DNA from: Flavobacteriales bacterium
GTDB taxonomy: Bacteria > Bacteroidota > Bacteroidia > Flavobacteriales > Schleiferiaceae
Length of the DNA: 64,000 nt
Assembly (NCBI GenBank): GCA_012269745.1
Contig: JAAXJR010000030.1
Location: forward strand, 121,762 to 185,761
Direction of reading: 5' to 3'
Shown here: one piece after another, positions 24,547-33,750 of the stretch
How the letters are laid out: each line of letters starts with the position of its first letter
Numbering within the stretch: position 1 is the first letter of the stretch
The notes under the pieces: generated by a model
The model's database searches: none
What the model saw: the letters and a program-made list of their open reading frames with translations, nothing else
Told to the model about the DNA's origin: nothing
Program-made: the position numbers and the translations under genes

Positions 24547-25464
24547 TTGAACATTAACGAGCACAAGATTAGCATCTGCATCGCTTCATATGGAGACGAT
24601 GTAGGTCCATTATTGCTCGAATTAAGGCACTGTGTAGATTTTGGCTTACCCGATCTTTGGAGCTCGGAAGTTTTAATTTCTGACCAATTCTACAAACGCC
24701 ACAAAAACGCAGATTCCTGGGAGCAGACCTTTGGCTGCCGATATATACATTCCCCTAAAACCAAGGGGCGATCAGTGAATAGAAATGGACTCTCCTCCAT
24801 CGCCGATGGTGATTTTCTGCTGTTCTTAGATGCCGATGCCATACCGAAAACTAGTGGTTTTTTAAACCGCTACTGCAACTACGCCATGCAGAGTTCTGTC
24901 ATCGTTGGCGGTACGGCCTACCGTCCAGGCTACAAGAGCGATGAATTGCGCGTGAAAGTCGGGAAAATAAAAGAAGAAATCACTCCGCAGGTTCGTGATA
25001 AGAACCCTTATGGCAGCTTTTCCGCATTTAACTTTCTGATCAGACGTGATGTTTTCTGCGAGATCTATTTCTCTGAAAAAATGCTGGAGTATGGGCATGA
25101 GGACACCCTCTTCGGCCTAGAGCTGAAATACCGCAATATTGACATCTTGCACATCGACAACCCTGCTTACCACATGGGGATCGATAGCGGAGAAGACTTC
25201 ATGGAGAAAACCGCCACTGCTGTGGACAGTCTCGCCAAACTTATACAAGCTGGAAAAATAGACGAAGACATCACCCTATTCCGCGTCTATAGAGTTCTTC
25301 AAAAATCCGGCTTCCACATGATTCTTCGATTGCTTCATGCTGTAGTTGGCAACGGCATTAAAAAAGGACTCGCCGCGGGAAATTTACCCCTGTTCTTTTA
25401 CGACCTCTACAAGCTCTTGAGGTTGAGCAGTCACTCTATAAAAATTGGCCGTAGAATGCCTTAA
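24547..25464 (+). CDS. Glycosyltransferase family 2 protein
   Basis: A 305-aa GT-A fold glycosyltransferase. Seen are ISICIASYGDD at the N-terminus, the nucleotide/metal motif FLLFLDADAIPK near 95-105, the acceptor segment NPYGSFSAFNFLIRRDVF, and EYGHEDTLFGLEL, which resembles the galactosyltransferase C-terminal motif of GT7-like enzymes. There is no membrane domain. It probably adds a sugar in polysaccharide or glycan synthesis. TTG at 24547 is the start, 2 bases after the ftsE stop, so it is read with ftsE. Its 3' end overlaps the convergent GT4 gene by 29 bases. Confidence 0.85.
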   Translation: MNINEHKISICIASYGDDVGPLLLELRHCVDFGLPDLWSSEVLISDQFYKRHKNADSWEQTFGCRYIHSPKTKGRSVNRNGLSSIADGDFLLFLDADAIPKTSGFLNRYCNYAMQSSVIVGGTAYRPGYKSDELRVKVGKIKEEITPQVRDKNPYGSFSAFNFLIRRDVFCEIYFSEKMLEYGHEDTLFGLELKYRNIDILHIDNPAYHMGIDSGEDFMEKTATAVDSLAKLIQAGKIDEDITLFRVYRVLQKSGFHMILRLLHAVVGNGIKKGLAAGNLPLFFYDLYKLLRLSSHSIKIGRRMP

Positions 25465-26536
25465 GAGGCAATAGCTCGTTCTCCCAATTTAGCTCTTTCT
25501 GCGCCTTCTTCAATGCAGCTTCATAACTAGCGGCACCCACCTTTTCTATGGCACTCTTCAAAGCTTCAATGTTCTCAGGATGGACAGTCTCACCAACGCC
25601 GTACTCATCTACAATTCGCTTGACCTCAACTACAGTAGAAGTAACCACAGGCGTATCACAATGGATGTAATCAAACAACTTATTGGGAAGAGAGAATCTG
25701 TAGTTGATATTCGTGCTTTTGTCCAAACTAAGCCCTACATCGGCCGCACTGGTATATTGCAATAATTCTTCATAGGGCACGCGACCTACAAACTTCACCT
25801 TTGCCTCTAAGTGGTGTTCCTTGACATAGCTCTGTAAAGCGGGAATGGCATCACCGCTTCCCACTAGAAGTAGCATCCAGTCGTCCATTTGCGAAATAGC
25901 TTCCACCGCCTCCTCAAGGCCACGATCTACATTCATTCCCGAGCCTTGGTTAATGGCTATTTTTACGTCTTCAGGCAAACCCAATTCTGCTCTAGACTTC
26001 TTGGTGAAATTGGGCTTTGGACTGATGTTTCTAAACACCCTTGGTCGCTTATTGTAATCCCCCTCGTACAATCCAGCAATGCTCTCATTCACTGTCCAAA
26101 TATGTTCTAATCGAGGAAATACAAACCGCTCAACGCCTTGCCACACACGCTTGACCCAGCGTCCTTGTATTTCAGGTACGCCGCTGAAGTACTCATGGCT
26201 ATCATACACCAGAGGAATTCCAAAAAACCTACTGATCAAAAAGTTAGGAAGCAACGTATCTAAATCGTTTGATAACAACACCGCCTTTCGATCGCATTCA
26301 AACAAGAGCTTGAAGAACAATCGGACCTGAAACTCGGCATAAAAGAGCCCGCCTTTGGTAAACCACAGCTTCATGCGGTTGGTCCCATAAACCCTTTCTA
26401 AGGGTTTTGAACCGGCCAATTCACGACCAATCCACATTACCTCAAAACCCATCTCTTCGAGCATCACCGCCACCTTGTTCACGCGGTTGTCCGTAGAAAT
26501 ATCGTTGGTTGTAGAAATGAAAATCTTGCGCTTCAT
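25436..26536 (-). CDS. Glycosyltransferase family 4 (GT-B) protein
   Basis: A 366-aa GT-B glycosyltransferase. The N-terminal domain opens KIFISTTNDISTDNRVNKVA and has LVYDSHEYFSG near 130. The C-terminal donor-binding domain has INQGSGMNVDRGLEEAVEA, LLLVGSGDAIPAL, VKFVGRVPYEELLQYTSAADVGLSL and NKLFDYIHCDTPVV. Such enzymes use nucleotide sugars for glycan synthesis; the specificity is unknown. It is convergent with the GT2 gene, their coding ends overlapping by 29 bases with no terminator between. The start ATG 26536 gives MKRKIFIST. Confidence 0.87.
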   Translation of the reverse strand: MKRKIFISTTNDISTDNRVNKVAVMLEEMGFEVMWIGRELAGSKPLERVYGTNRMKLWFTKGGLFYAEFQVRLFFKLLFECDRKAVLLSNDLDTLLPNFLISRFFGIPLVYDSHEYFSGVPEIQGRWVKRVWQGVERFVFPRLEHIWTVNESIAGLYEGDYNKRPRVFRNISPKPNFTKKSRAELGLPEDVKIAINQGSGMNVDRGLEEAVEAISQMDDWMLLLVGSGDAIPALQSYVKEHHLEAKVKFVGRVPYEELLQYTSAADVGLSLDKSTNINYRFSLPNKLFDYIHCDTPVVTSTVVEVKRIVDEYGVGETVHPENIEALKSAIEKVGAASYEAALKKAQKELNWENELLPLKAFYGQFL

Positions 26537-26561
26537 GGCCTCAAAGTTATGCTCTCAGGAG

Positions 26562-26591
26562 TTGCCGCTAAGGTAGCGAACCTTATTTTTG
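26562..26591 (+). promoter_or_regulatory. Promoter of the QueA-family gene (GTTG-N18-TATTTTTG)
   Basis: -33 box GTTG at 26562-26565 and -7 box TATTTTTG at 26584-26591, spacing 18, close to the Bacteroidetes TTTG-N19-TANNTTTG consensus. The box ends 20 bases before ATG 26612 and excludes the earlier in-frame ATG at 26549 as the start. Confidence 0.7.
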
Positions 26592-26611
26592 CGCTCAAGC
26601 AAAGCATCCGA

Positions 26612-27790
26612 ATGCAAAAGTCAGATTTCCTTTACGACCTACCCGAGCACAGAATTGCCACGCACCCTCTTTACGAGCGCGACCAAAGCAAACTGCTTGT
26701 CTTCGATGGAAACATTGATGATCATGACTTTTCACATCTACCAACGCTTTTGCCTTCAGGCAGTCAATTAATCTTCAACAATACCAAGGTCATCAAAGCG
26801 CGTCTTCGATTCACAAAAACCGAAGGCGCCAAACCTATCGAGGTATTCTGCCTCAATCCCTACGATCAAAGCGTCGAAGAAGCCATGGAAGCCCTGCGTT
26901 CCATCCGCTTTGAGTGTATGGTAGGCAACTTGAAACGTTGGAAGGACCACCCGCTTCATCTAGAATTGGCGGACGACCTTACTCTAACGGCAGTTAAAGG
27001 AGAAAGATCTGGACAAGGCTTTATTATTAACTTCTCTTGGACCGGCTCCTACACCTTCTCCGAGGTACTCAACATTGCCGGCCAAATTCCACTTCCGCCG
27101 TACATGAACCGCGATGCTGAAGAAGACGATATCGAACGCTATCAAACGGTCTATGCTGCTAACAACGGATCCGTTGCTGCGCCAACGGCTGGACTACACT
27201 TCACGCCGAAAGTTCTCGGACAATTAGATAGTAAAGGTCACCAACGTTTAGAGCTCACACTTCACGTGGGCGCTGGCACATTTAAGCCTCTCGGTGAAGG
27301 CGACATCAGCGCCCACGAAATGCATGCCGAGGAAATCATCTTAAGTAGAGATTGGCTGAAGAATTACCTCGAGCACGATGGAAATAAATTCGCCGTAGGA
27401 ACAACGAGTTTACGCACACTTGAAAGCTGTCATTGGATTGGGGTCAAGCTAATGACATCAGGCATATTGGAGAATTTAGGACAGTTTGACGCATACGAAT
27501 TGGACCAAGAGGTCAGCACGAAGGAAGCCTATAAAGAACTGCTAAGTCATCTTGAGGAACATGGTATAGAATCGATGGCGCTTCAAACACAGTTGATGAT
27601 TCGACCGGGCTATACCATGAAATCAGTACAAGGTATTATCACAAATTTCCACCAACCCGGATCTACCCTGCTCTTGCTAGTAAGCGCGGGAATTGGGGAT
27701 AGCTGGAAAAGTGTGTATGAGCATGCATTGGAAAACGATTATCGCTTTTTAAGCTACGGCGATTCCTCCCTTCTTTACTTCAATCGTTAG
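26612..27790 (+). CDS. QueA-family S-adenosylmethionine:tRNA ribosyltransferase-isomerase
   Basis: A 392-aa protein of the QueA family, which transfers the ribosyl part of SAM to preQ1 in tRNA to form epoxyqueuosine. Signature segments are SDFLYDLPEHRIATHPL, LIFNNTKVIKARL, GQIPLPPYMNRDAEEDDIERYQTVYA, SVAAPTAGLHFTP and LHVGAGTFKPL. It is longer than classical QueA (about 350 aa), with an insert around residues 85-130 and a divergent C-terminal half. It may be the paralogous group seen in Bacteroidetes instead of the canonical queA, so no symbol is given. It has its own promoter. Confidence 0.88.
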   Translation: MQKSDFLYDLPEHRIATHPLYERDQSKLLVFDGNIDDHDFSHLPTLLPSGSQLIFNNTKVIKARLRFTKTEGAKPIEVFCLNPYDQSVEEAMEALRSIRFECMVGNLKRWKDHPLHLELADDLTLTAVKGERSGQGFIINFSWTGSYTFSEVLNIAGQIPLPPYMNRDAEEDDIERYQTVYAANNGSVAAPTAGLHFTPKVLGQLDSKGHQRLELTLHVGAGTFKPLGEGDISAHEMHAEEIILSRDWLKNYLEHDGNKFAVGTTSLRTLESCHWIGVKLMTSGILENLGQFDAYELDQEVSTKEAYKELLSHLEEHGIESMALQTQLMIRPGYTMKSVQGIITNFHQPGSTLLLLVSAGIGDSWKSVYEHALENDYRFLSYGDSSLLYFNR

Positions 27791-27833
27791 CAACTTTTAG
27801 TTATTCACTTTTCTTGGTGATCAAGTAATTCCG

Positions 27834-27848
27834 GGGCCAATTTGGCCC
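27834..27848. repeat. 15-bp perfect inverted repeat touching the next start codon
   Basis: GGGCCAATTTGGCCC, arms of 7 with a single central base, ending one base before ATG 27850. It could be an operator or a hairpin masking the start. Confidence 0.5.
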
Positions 27849-27849
27849 A

Positions 27850-28758
27850 ATGAAACAACTGCTCATTTGCCTTCTTTTCCCTTGGCTTAGTCAGGGGCAA
27901 CCTTGGGTGTTCTACAACCTAGAAAACCTCTTTGACACTATCAATGACCGCGGCTTTCATGATGAGGAGTTCACCCCAAATGGCACCAAGGACTATGCAT
28001 CTATTCGCTACAGGTTGTGTATTAGGCAGAGTGCGAGGGTTCTGAATGCGCTTGAACAAAGCGGAAAAAGTGCACCCGTGATTGGACTCTGTGAAATTGA
28101 AAACCGAAGCGTTCTTGAAGATCTTATTAATCACAAAGGAATGCGTAATTATGGTCCATGGGGCATCGTGCATTATGATAGTCCCGACCATAGAGGAATT
28201 GATTGTGGGATCATCTATAAATCGGATCAAATTCAAATAATTGATAGTGATCGTATCCGATACTCCAACGATTCCCTTCATACCCGAGATGCACTCTTTG
28301 TTCGTTATGCATTCGACACCATTATTTACAATGTAGTGGTTGTCCATCTTCCTTCGAAGGCTGGTGGAGCCATCCAGAGTGAGTGGAAAAGAGACTTGGC
28401 TTGGCAAAAAATCTCAGCGGCTGTTGATACATGCCTAGACCCTACGATTATTATGGGAGATTTTAATGACGAGGTTGGCCGCCTACAAACTAAATTCTTT
28501 CATCATCAATGGCGAAGTAGCAATGAACCTAAGTCCCAAGGCACTTACAAATACGGTGGGCGCTGGAACACTATCGACGGTGCAATTGCGAATTTTGACA
28601 TAAGTACCTCTATCTGCGACCTCTCCATGCTTCATGTAAAAGACACCAAATGGGGCGGTTCTAAACCAAGAAGACGCTGGCAAGGCAGCTTCTTTAAAAA
28701 CGGATACTCAGACCATTTGCCCGTTTACTTTTCGCAGGTCGTAGGTATGAGAAAATGA
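27850..28758 (+). CDS. Secreted endonuclease/exonuclease/phosphatase family protein
   Basis: A 302-aa EEP-fold protein with a short signal peptide (MKQLLICLLFPWLSQGQ). Motifs are FYNLENLFD (the YNxENLFD form typical of Bacteroidetes extracellular EEP nucleases), GLCEIENRS (metal-binding Glu), DHRGIDCGIIYK, VVVHLPSK, IMGDFNDE and the final GYSDHLPVYF. It probably degrades nucleic acid outside the cytoplasm. It lies 59 bases after the QueA-like gene, separated by a 15-bp inverted repeat at its start codon. It is unrelated in sequence layout to the membrane-anchored EEP gene at 14225. Confidence 0.88.
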   Translation: MKQLLICLLFPWLSQGQPWVFYNLENLFDTINDRGFHDEEFTPNGTKDYASIRYRLCIRQSARVLNALEQSGKSAPVIGLCEIENRSVLEDLINHKGMRNYGPWGIVHYDSPDHRGIDCGIIYKSDQIQIIDSDRIRYSNDSLHTRDALFVRYAFDTIIYNVVVVHLPSKAGGAIQSEWKRDLAWQKISAAVDTCLDPTIIMGDFNDEVGRLQTKFFHHQWRSSNEPKSQGTYKYGGRWNTIDGAIANFDISTSICDLSMLHVKDTKWGGSKPRRRWQGSFFKNGYSDHLPVYFSQVVGMRK

Positions 28759-28798
28759 GTTATTTTCGTAAGCATATCAAAATGATCTTTCGACGATT

Positions 28799-29800
28799 AT
28801 GAAAAAACTAATTGCCCTTGGCGCCGTTGCAGGTGCTTTATTCTTAACCTCTTGTGAAACAGGGGGTGCTGAACCAGCTCCAGCGACTTACCCTGGGGAC
28901 TCTTTGACTGTAACTAACCAAGCCCGTCCTCTAGTGATTGAAACTACAGGCGCATGGTGTCAGTACTGCCCGAATGGTGCAGAAATCATGACCATGATCG
29001 ACGGCGTTTTAGGTGATAGTGTTGTACTTGTTGCCAACCACGTTGGTGATTGGTTTGCAGATGATAATGCAGCTTCAGGCGCATTTGACGACAACTTCCC
29101 TACTTCAGGTGTACCTAACTTCTATGTAAACAATACAGACCAAGGTCAAAACCCAACGGGTGCAGCTGCAGCAGCTATCCTTGACGAGGTTGCCTTTGGT
29201 GTTGAAGCTGAAGTTGTAGATACTGCAGGTAAGCTTGTTGTATATCCACGTATCAAGTGTTTGGAAACAAAAATTGACGAAGTATTCATGGTTCAATCGT
29301 ACTTGTTATTGAATGGTGTTGTAGCCAAGGATTACGGTAACGGTGTAGATTTGAACCAAGTTAGTTCTCTTCCTAAAGTGACTACAGGTTCAGGCGCAAC
29401 CCCGACGGTATGGTCGCAAGATGCAGCAGAGATTGCGGCAGGTGTATTCTTGATTGCCTCAGGTACTACGTATACTCACGACGAAGCATTGTTCGGTCAT
29501 GCTACAACAGCTGTAAAAGGTTGGTCGCAAAGCTCAGATGCTACTATCGCTGATACTTCAATGGTAACACTAGGTCCATGGGGTATGAATTTGAGTGATA
29601 TTAACGCTTTAGGCGGTTCTTACGCAGCAGGTGATATCTTCGGTACTCGCTATTCAGCGGTTCAACTAGAGATCACTAAGCCAACTCTTCCAGCTGGTAT
29701 GGAAGCAGATTACAGCGTTGCTACCATCATCTGGCAATTACGCCAAGACGGTTCAGGAGATTACGACTACGTAAACGGTGTAGTAACTCACGTTCACTAA
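28799..29800 (+). CDS. Omp28-related outer membrane lipoprotein with thioredoxin-like CxxC
   Basis: A 333-aa lipoprotein with signal MKKLIALGAVAGALFLTSC (lipobox LTSC). A thioredoxin-like segment follows, with TGAWCQYCPNG at about residues 52-62 and the cis-Pro-like TSGVPNFYVN near 100-110. The C-terminal half is beta-rich and ends VNGVVTHVH. This is the Omp28-related group of the Bacteroidetes. The CxxC suggests redox activity or disulfide handling at the outer membrane, which is inferred. Codon use is smooth (GTA, GGT, GCA rich), suggesting good expression. A GNRA-loop terminator follows directly. Confidence 0.85.
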   Translation: MKKLIALGAVAGALFLTSCETGGAEPAPATYPGDSLTVTNQARPLVIETTGAWCQYCPNGAEIMTMIDGVLGDSVVLVANHVGDWFADDNAASGAFDDNFPTSGVPNFYVNNTDQGQNPTGAAAAAILDEVAFGVEAEVVDTAGKLVVYPRIKCLETKIDEVFMVQSYLLLNGVVAKDYGNGVDLNQVSSLPKVTTGSGATPTVWSQDAAEIAAGVFLIASGTTYTHDEALFGHATTAVKGWSQSSDATIADTSMVTLGPWGMNLSDINALGGSYAAGDIFGTRYSAVQLEITKPTLPAGMEADYSVATIIWQLRQDGSGDYDYVNGVVTHVH

Positions 29801-29822
29801 GAACTGGTTCAACAGAATAGTC

Positions 29823-29853
29823 AAGCCCCGCAGGAAACTGCGGGGCTTTTTTT
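29823..29853 (+). terminator. Terminator after the Omp28-like gene
   Basis: Stem AAGCCCCGCAG/CTGCGGGGCTT with GAAA tetraloop and T7. Confidence 0.92.
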
Positions 29854-29865
29854 ATATTCATTAAG

Positions 29866-30240
29866 ATGAAATTTCTAAGCGCCTTAATCATCGGTACCTG
29901 GATGCTGATCTTCCCTTCTACTCAGAGTGAAATACCTCCGAACGGTACGTATACCTATGAAGTAGTCTTCGCAGAATGGGGAGGTAAATCTTTAGGGGAT
30001 GAAATCTTTGTAATCCTAGAAGACGGGCATATATCTCTGCTTATTTCCGAGAACTCAAATGTTTTATGGGTGGGTGCTGAACCTGGAGATGTTTGGGAGG
30101 AAGGCACGCTACGCAAGCACCAAAGTGGAGTTTGGATCATAAGTCACGATGAAAGCGATGTTCTTCTGGAGGAGATTGGTGGTTGCACCGGCGGCCCTAT
30201 CATCATTGATTTCGAAAAGCGAACCATCGAGCTGTGTTAA
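29866..30240 (+). CDS. Small secreted hypothetical protein
   Basis: A 124-aa protein with an N-terminal signal peptide (MKFLSALIIGTWMLIFPSTQS), then a beta-rich acidic domain containing GTYTYEVVFAEWGGKSLGDE and ending IEEIGGCTGGPIIIDFEKRTIELC-like, where two cysteines (near 113 and 124) could pair. I do not recognise the family. It sits between two strong terminators, so it must have its own promoter within the preceding terminator region; no clear -7 box is seen there. Real coding is supported by the signal peptide and the terminator placed right after the stop. Confidence 0.65.
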   Translation: MKFLSALIIGTWMLIFPSTQSEIPPNGTYTYEVVFAEWGGKSLGDEIFVILEDGHISLLISENSNVLWVGAEPGDVWEEGTLRKHQSGVWIISHDESDVLLEEIGGCTGGPIIIDFEKRTIELC

Positions 30241-30242
30241 AC

Positions 30243-30271
30243 AAAAAAGCCCCGCGAGTGCGGGGCTTTTT
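30243..30271. terminator. Bidirectional terminator between small secreted gene and yidC
   Basis: Stem AAAAAGCCCCGC/GCGGGGCTTTTT with loop GAGT. It lies between convergent genes and has T-runs on both strands. Confidence 0.92.
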
Positions 30272-30296
30272 GTATTCAATACGTAGAAGAGAGTTA

Positions 30297-32090
30297 TTAA
30301 CCGTTTCTGCGCTGAGATCTATTCTTGTTTTGCTGACGTTGCATCTCGGCTAAACGTTGCTGGAACTTACTCTCTTTCTTAGGTTGAGCACGCTTTGCTT
30401 CAATCTTAGCAAGAATAGCGTCGTCGTTCACCGTCTTGCGAATTCCCCATTGCATAGAGAAGGTAATGATGTTCGACAAGAAGTAGTAGTACGTCAACCC
30501 TGATGGGAAGCTGTTCAATACAAACATGAACATTAGCGGCATCAAATACATGATGACACGCATTTGCTTCATTTGCTCATTAGAACCCGTTTGAGGAGTC
30601 ATCTGCTGGTTCATCCAAGTGTAGAGGATGGTAGATGCTGTCATCAACAACGTGAACAATGAAAGGTGGTTTCCGAAGAAGGTAGAGATTAGTGGAATCT
30701 CAGTGGACCACGAAATGATGCTATCGTAGGTACTCAAATCCTTCGCCCAAAGGAAGCTCTCTCCTCTTAGCTCAATAGAAGCAGGGAAGAAGCGGAACAT
30801 GGCGAAAAGAATTGGCATCTGAACGATTACTGGAACACAACCACCTAAAGGGCTTGCACCCGCCTCACGATAGAGGTTCATAATGGCTTGTTGCTTCTGT
30901 ACGTTTTCTTTTTCTGAGCTGTACTTCTCGTTGATTTTATCAATCTCCGGCTTCAAAACACGCATCTTAGCCATAGAACGGTAAGAGGCAAATGTCAATG
31001 GGCTGAGGGTCAATTTGATGATCAACACCATGATGAAAATGATCAATCCGTAACCCAATCCGTAGCCTTCAAGCCAGTTGAAAATAGGCACTACGACTCC
31101 ACGACCGATAGCACCAAAGATGCCCCAACCAAAGTTGATGGCCTTTTCATAGCCTTGACCGTATGTCTTAAGAAGCTGGTACTGGTTAGGACCTGCATAC
31201 ATTTCAAATGGCAAGGTGTATGCACCACTCACTGTTTGATTTAGTGTAGCAGTTGCATTGTAATCTTTTATCAGGTCTTCATTGTCGTCACCACCGTTTA
31301 CTGTAGCGATATCTGCAGAGGCAAATCCTTGCTCAGGATGAACAATCAATGAGAAGAAACGCTGCTTTTGTGCCAACCAATTGATAGGGTCCGTAGTTTC
31401 ACTGTCGTCAGAACCACGTCCAGCCAAATGCTCCACATCGCCGTCTTCCGTAAGTTGGTAGACGAAGCTAGAGTATTGACGCTCCGTGCTTATCCCTTTC
31501 TCAGTGCGTTGTGCGCTGCGCCCCCAGTAAATCTCTGGCTTGCCGCTAGATGCTGCAGTACCATTTACGATGAATGAGTAATCGTAGCCTACCTCAGCAA
31601 GTTCGATACTCACTTTAGTATCTCCATCTGAAAAGACGATGCCGCGATCTGAGCTAGTTACCACTGCAAACTCTTTGCTGCTCAAGGCTTCACCACCAGG
31701 AAGACGAAGATCAAAAACTTGGTTGTTGCCTTTGATAAGATCCAAGGCTTCTGTTTTTGCCGTATCGTCATAAGTGTGGTAATCTGCCAATGCCGCACTT
31801 GTAAGCGATGCACCTGCAGATGAAAATGTCAAGCTAAGCTCGGCATTGCTAATGGTTACCTCTTGAGCGACAAACGCGTTAGAATCGGCCACCGCTTCAA
31901 CTTCGAAAGCAGGCTTAGCATCAGCACTCAACGCGTCTGTAATTGCCACCTCTTCAACTACCTCGGTAGCTGCTTCTGGCTGAACTTCAGGTGCATTCTT
32001 AGTGTTCCACCATCCGAAGCCCAGCATGATTGCCCCGATGAGCAAAAAGCCAGCAATCTGATTTTTATCTATTCCTTTATTCTCCTCCAT
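30297..32090 (-). CDS. yidC: Membrane protein insertase YidC
   Basis: YidC inserts and folds inner membrane proteins, alone or with SecYEG. The 597-aa protein has an N-terminal membrane anchor (QIAGFLLIGAIMLGFGWW), a large periplasmic beta domain (about 70-330), and the conserved Oxa1 core with helices from about 345. Core signs are LTFASYRSMAKMRVLKPEIDKINEKY, GGCVPVIVQMPILFAMFRFFP and FPSGLTYYYFLSNIITFSMQW. The tail is basic (RAQPKKESKFQQRLAEMQRQQ...), fitting ribosome contact. Its ATG lies one base after the pyrG stop, so the two genes form an operon. Confidence 0.97.
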   Translation of the reverse strand: MEENKGIDKNQIAGFLLIGAIMLGFGWWNTKNAPEVQPEAATEVVEEVAITDALSADAKPAFEVEAVADSNAFVAQEVTISNAELSLTFSSAGASLTSAALADYHTYDDTAKTEALDLIKGNNQVFDLRLPGGEALSSKEFAVVTSSDRGIVFSDGDTKVSIELAEVGYDYSFIVNGTAASSGKPEIYWGRSAQRTEKGISTERQYSSFVYQLTEDGDVEHLAGRGSDDSETTDPINWLAQKQRFFSLIVHPEQGFASADIATVNGGDDNEDLIKDYNATATLNQTVSGAYTLPFEMYAGPNQYQLLKTYGQGYEKAINFGWGIFGAIGRGVVVPIFNWLEGYGLGYGLIIFIMVLIIKLTLSPLTFASYRSMAKMRVLKPEIDKINEKYSSEKENVQKQQAIMNLYREAGASPLGGCVPVIVQMPILFAMFRFFPASIELRGESFLWAKDLSTYDSIISWSTEIPLISTFFGNHLSLFTLLMTASTILYTWMNQQMTPQTGSNEQMKQMRVIMYLMPLMFMFVLNSFPSGLTYYYFLSNIITFSMQWGIRKTVNDDAILAKIEAKRAQPKKESKFQQRLAEMQRQQNKNRSQRRNG

Positions 32091-32091
32091 C

Positions 32092-33750
<1,659 letters not shown>

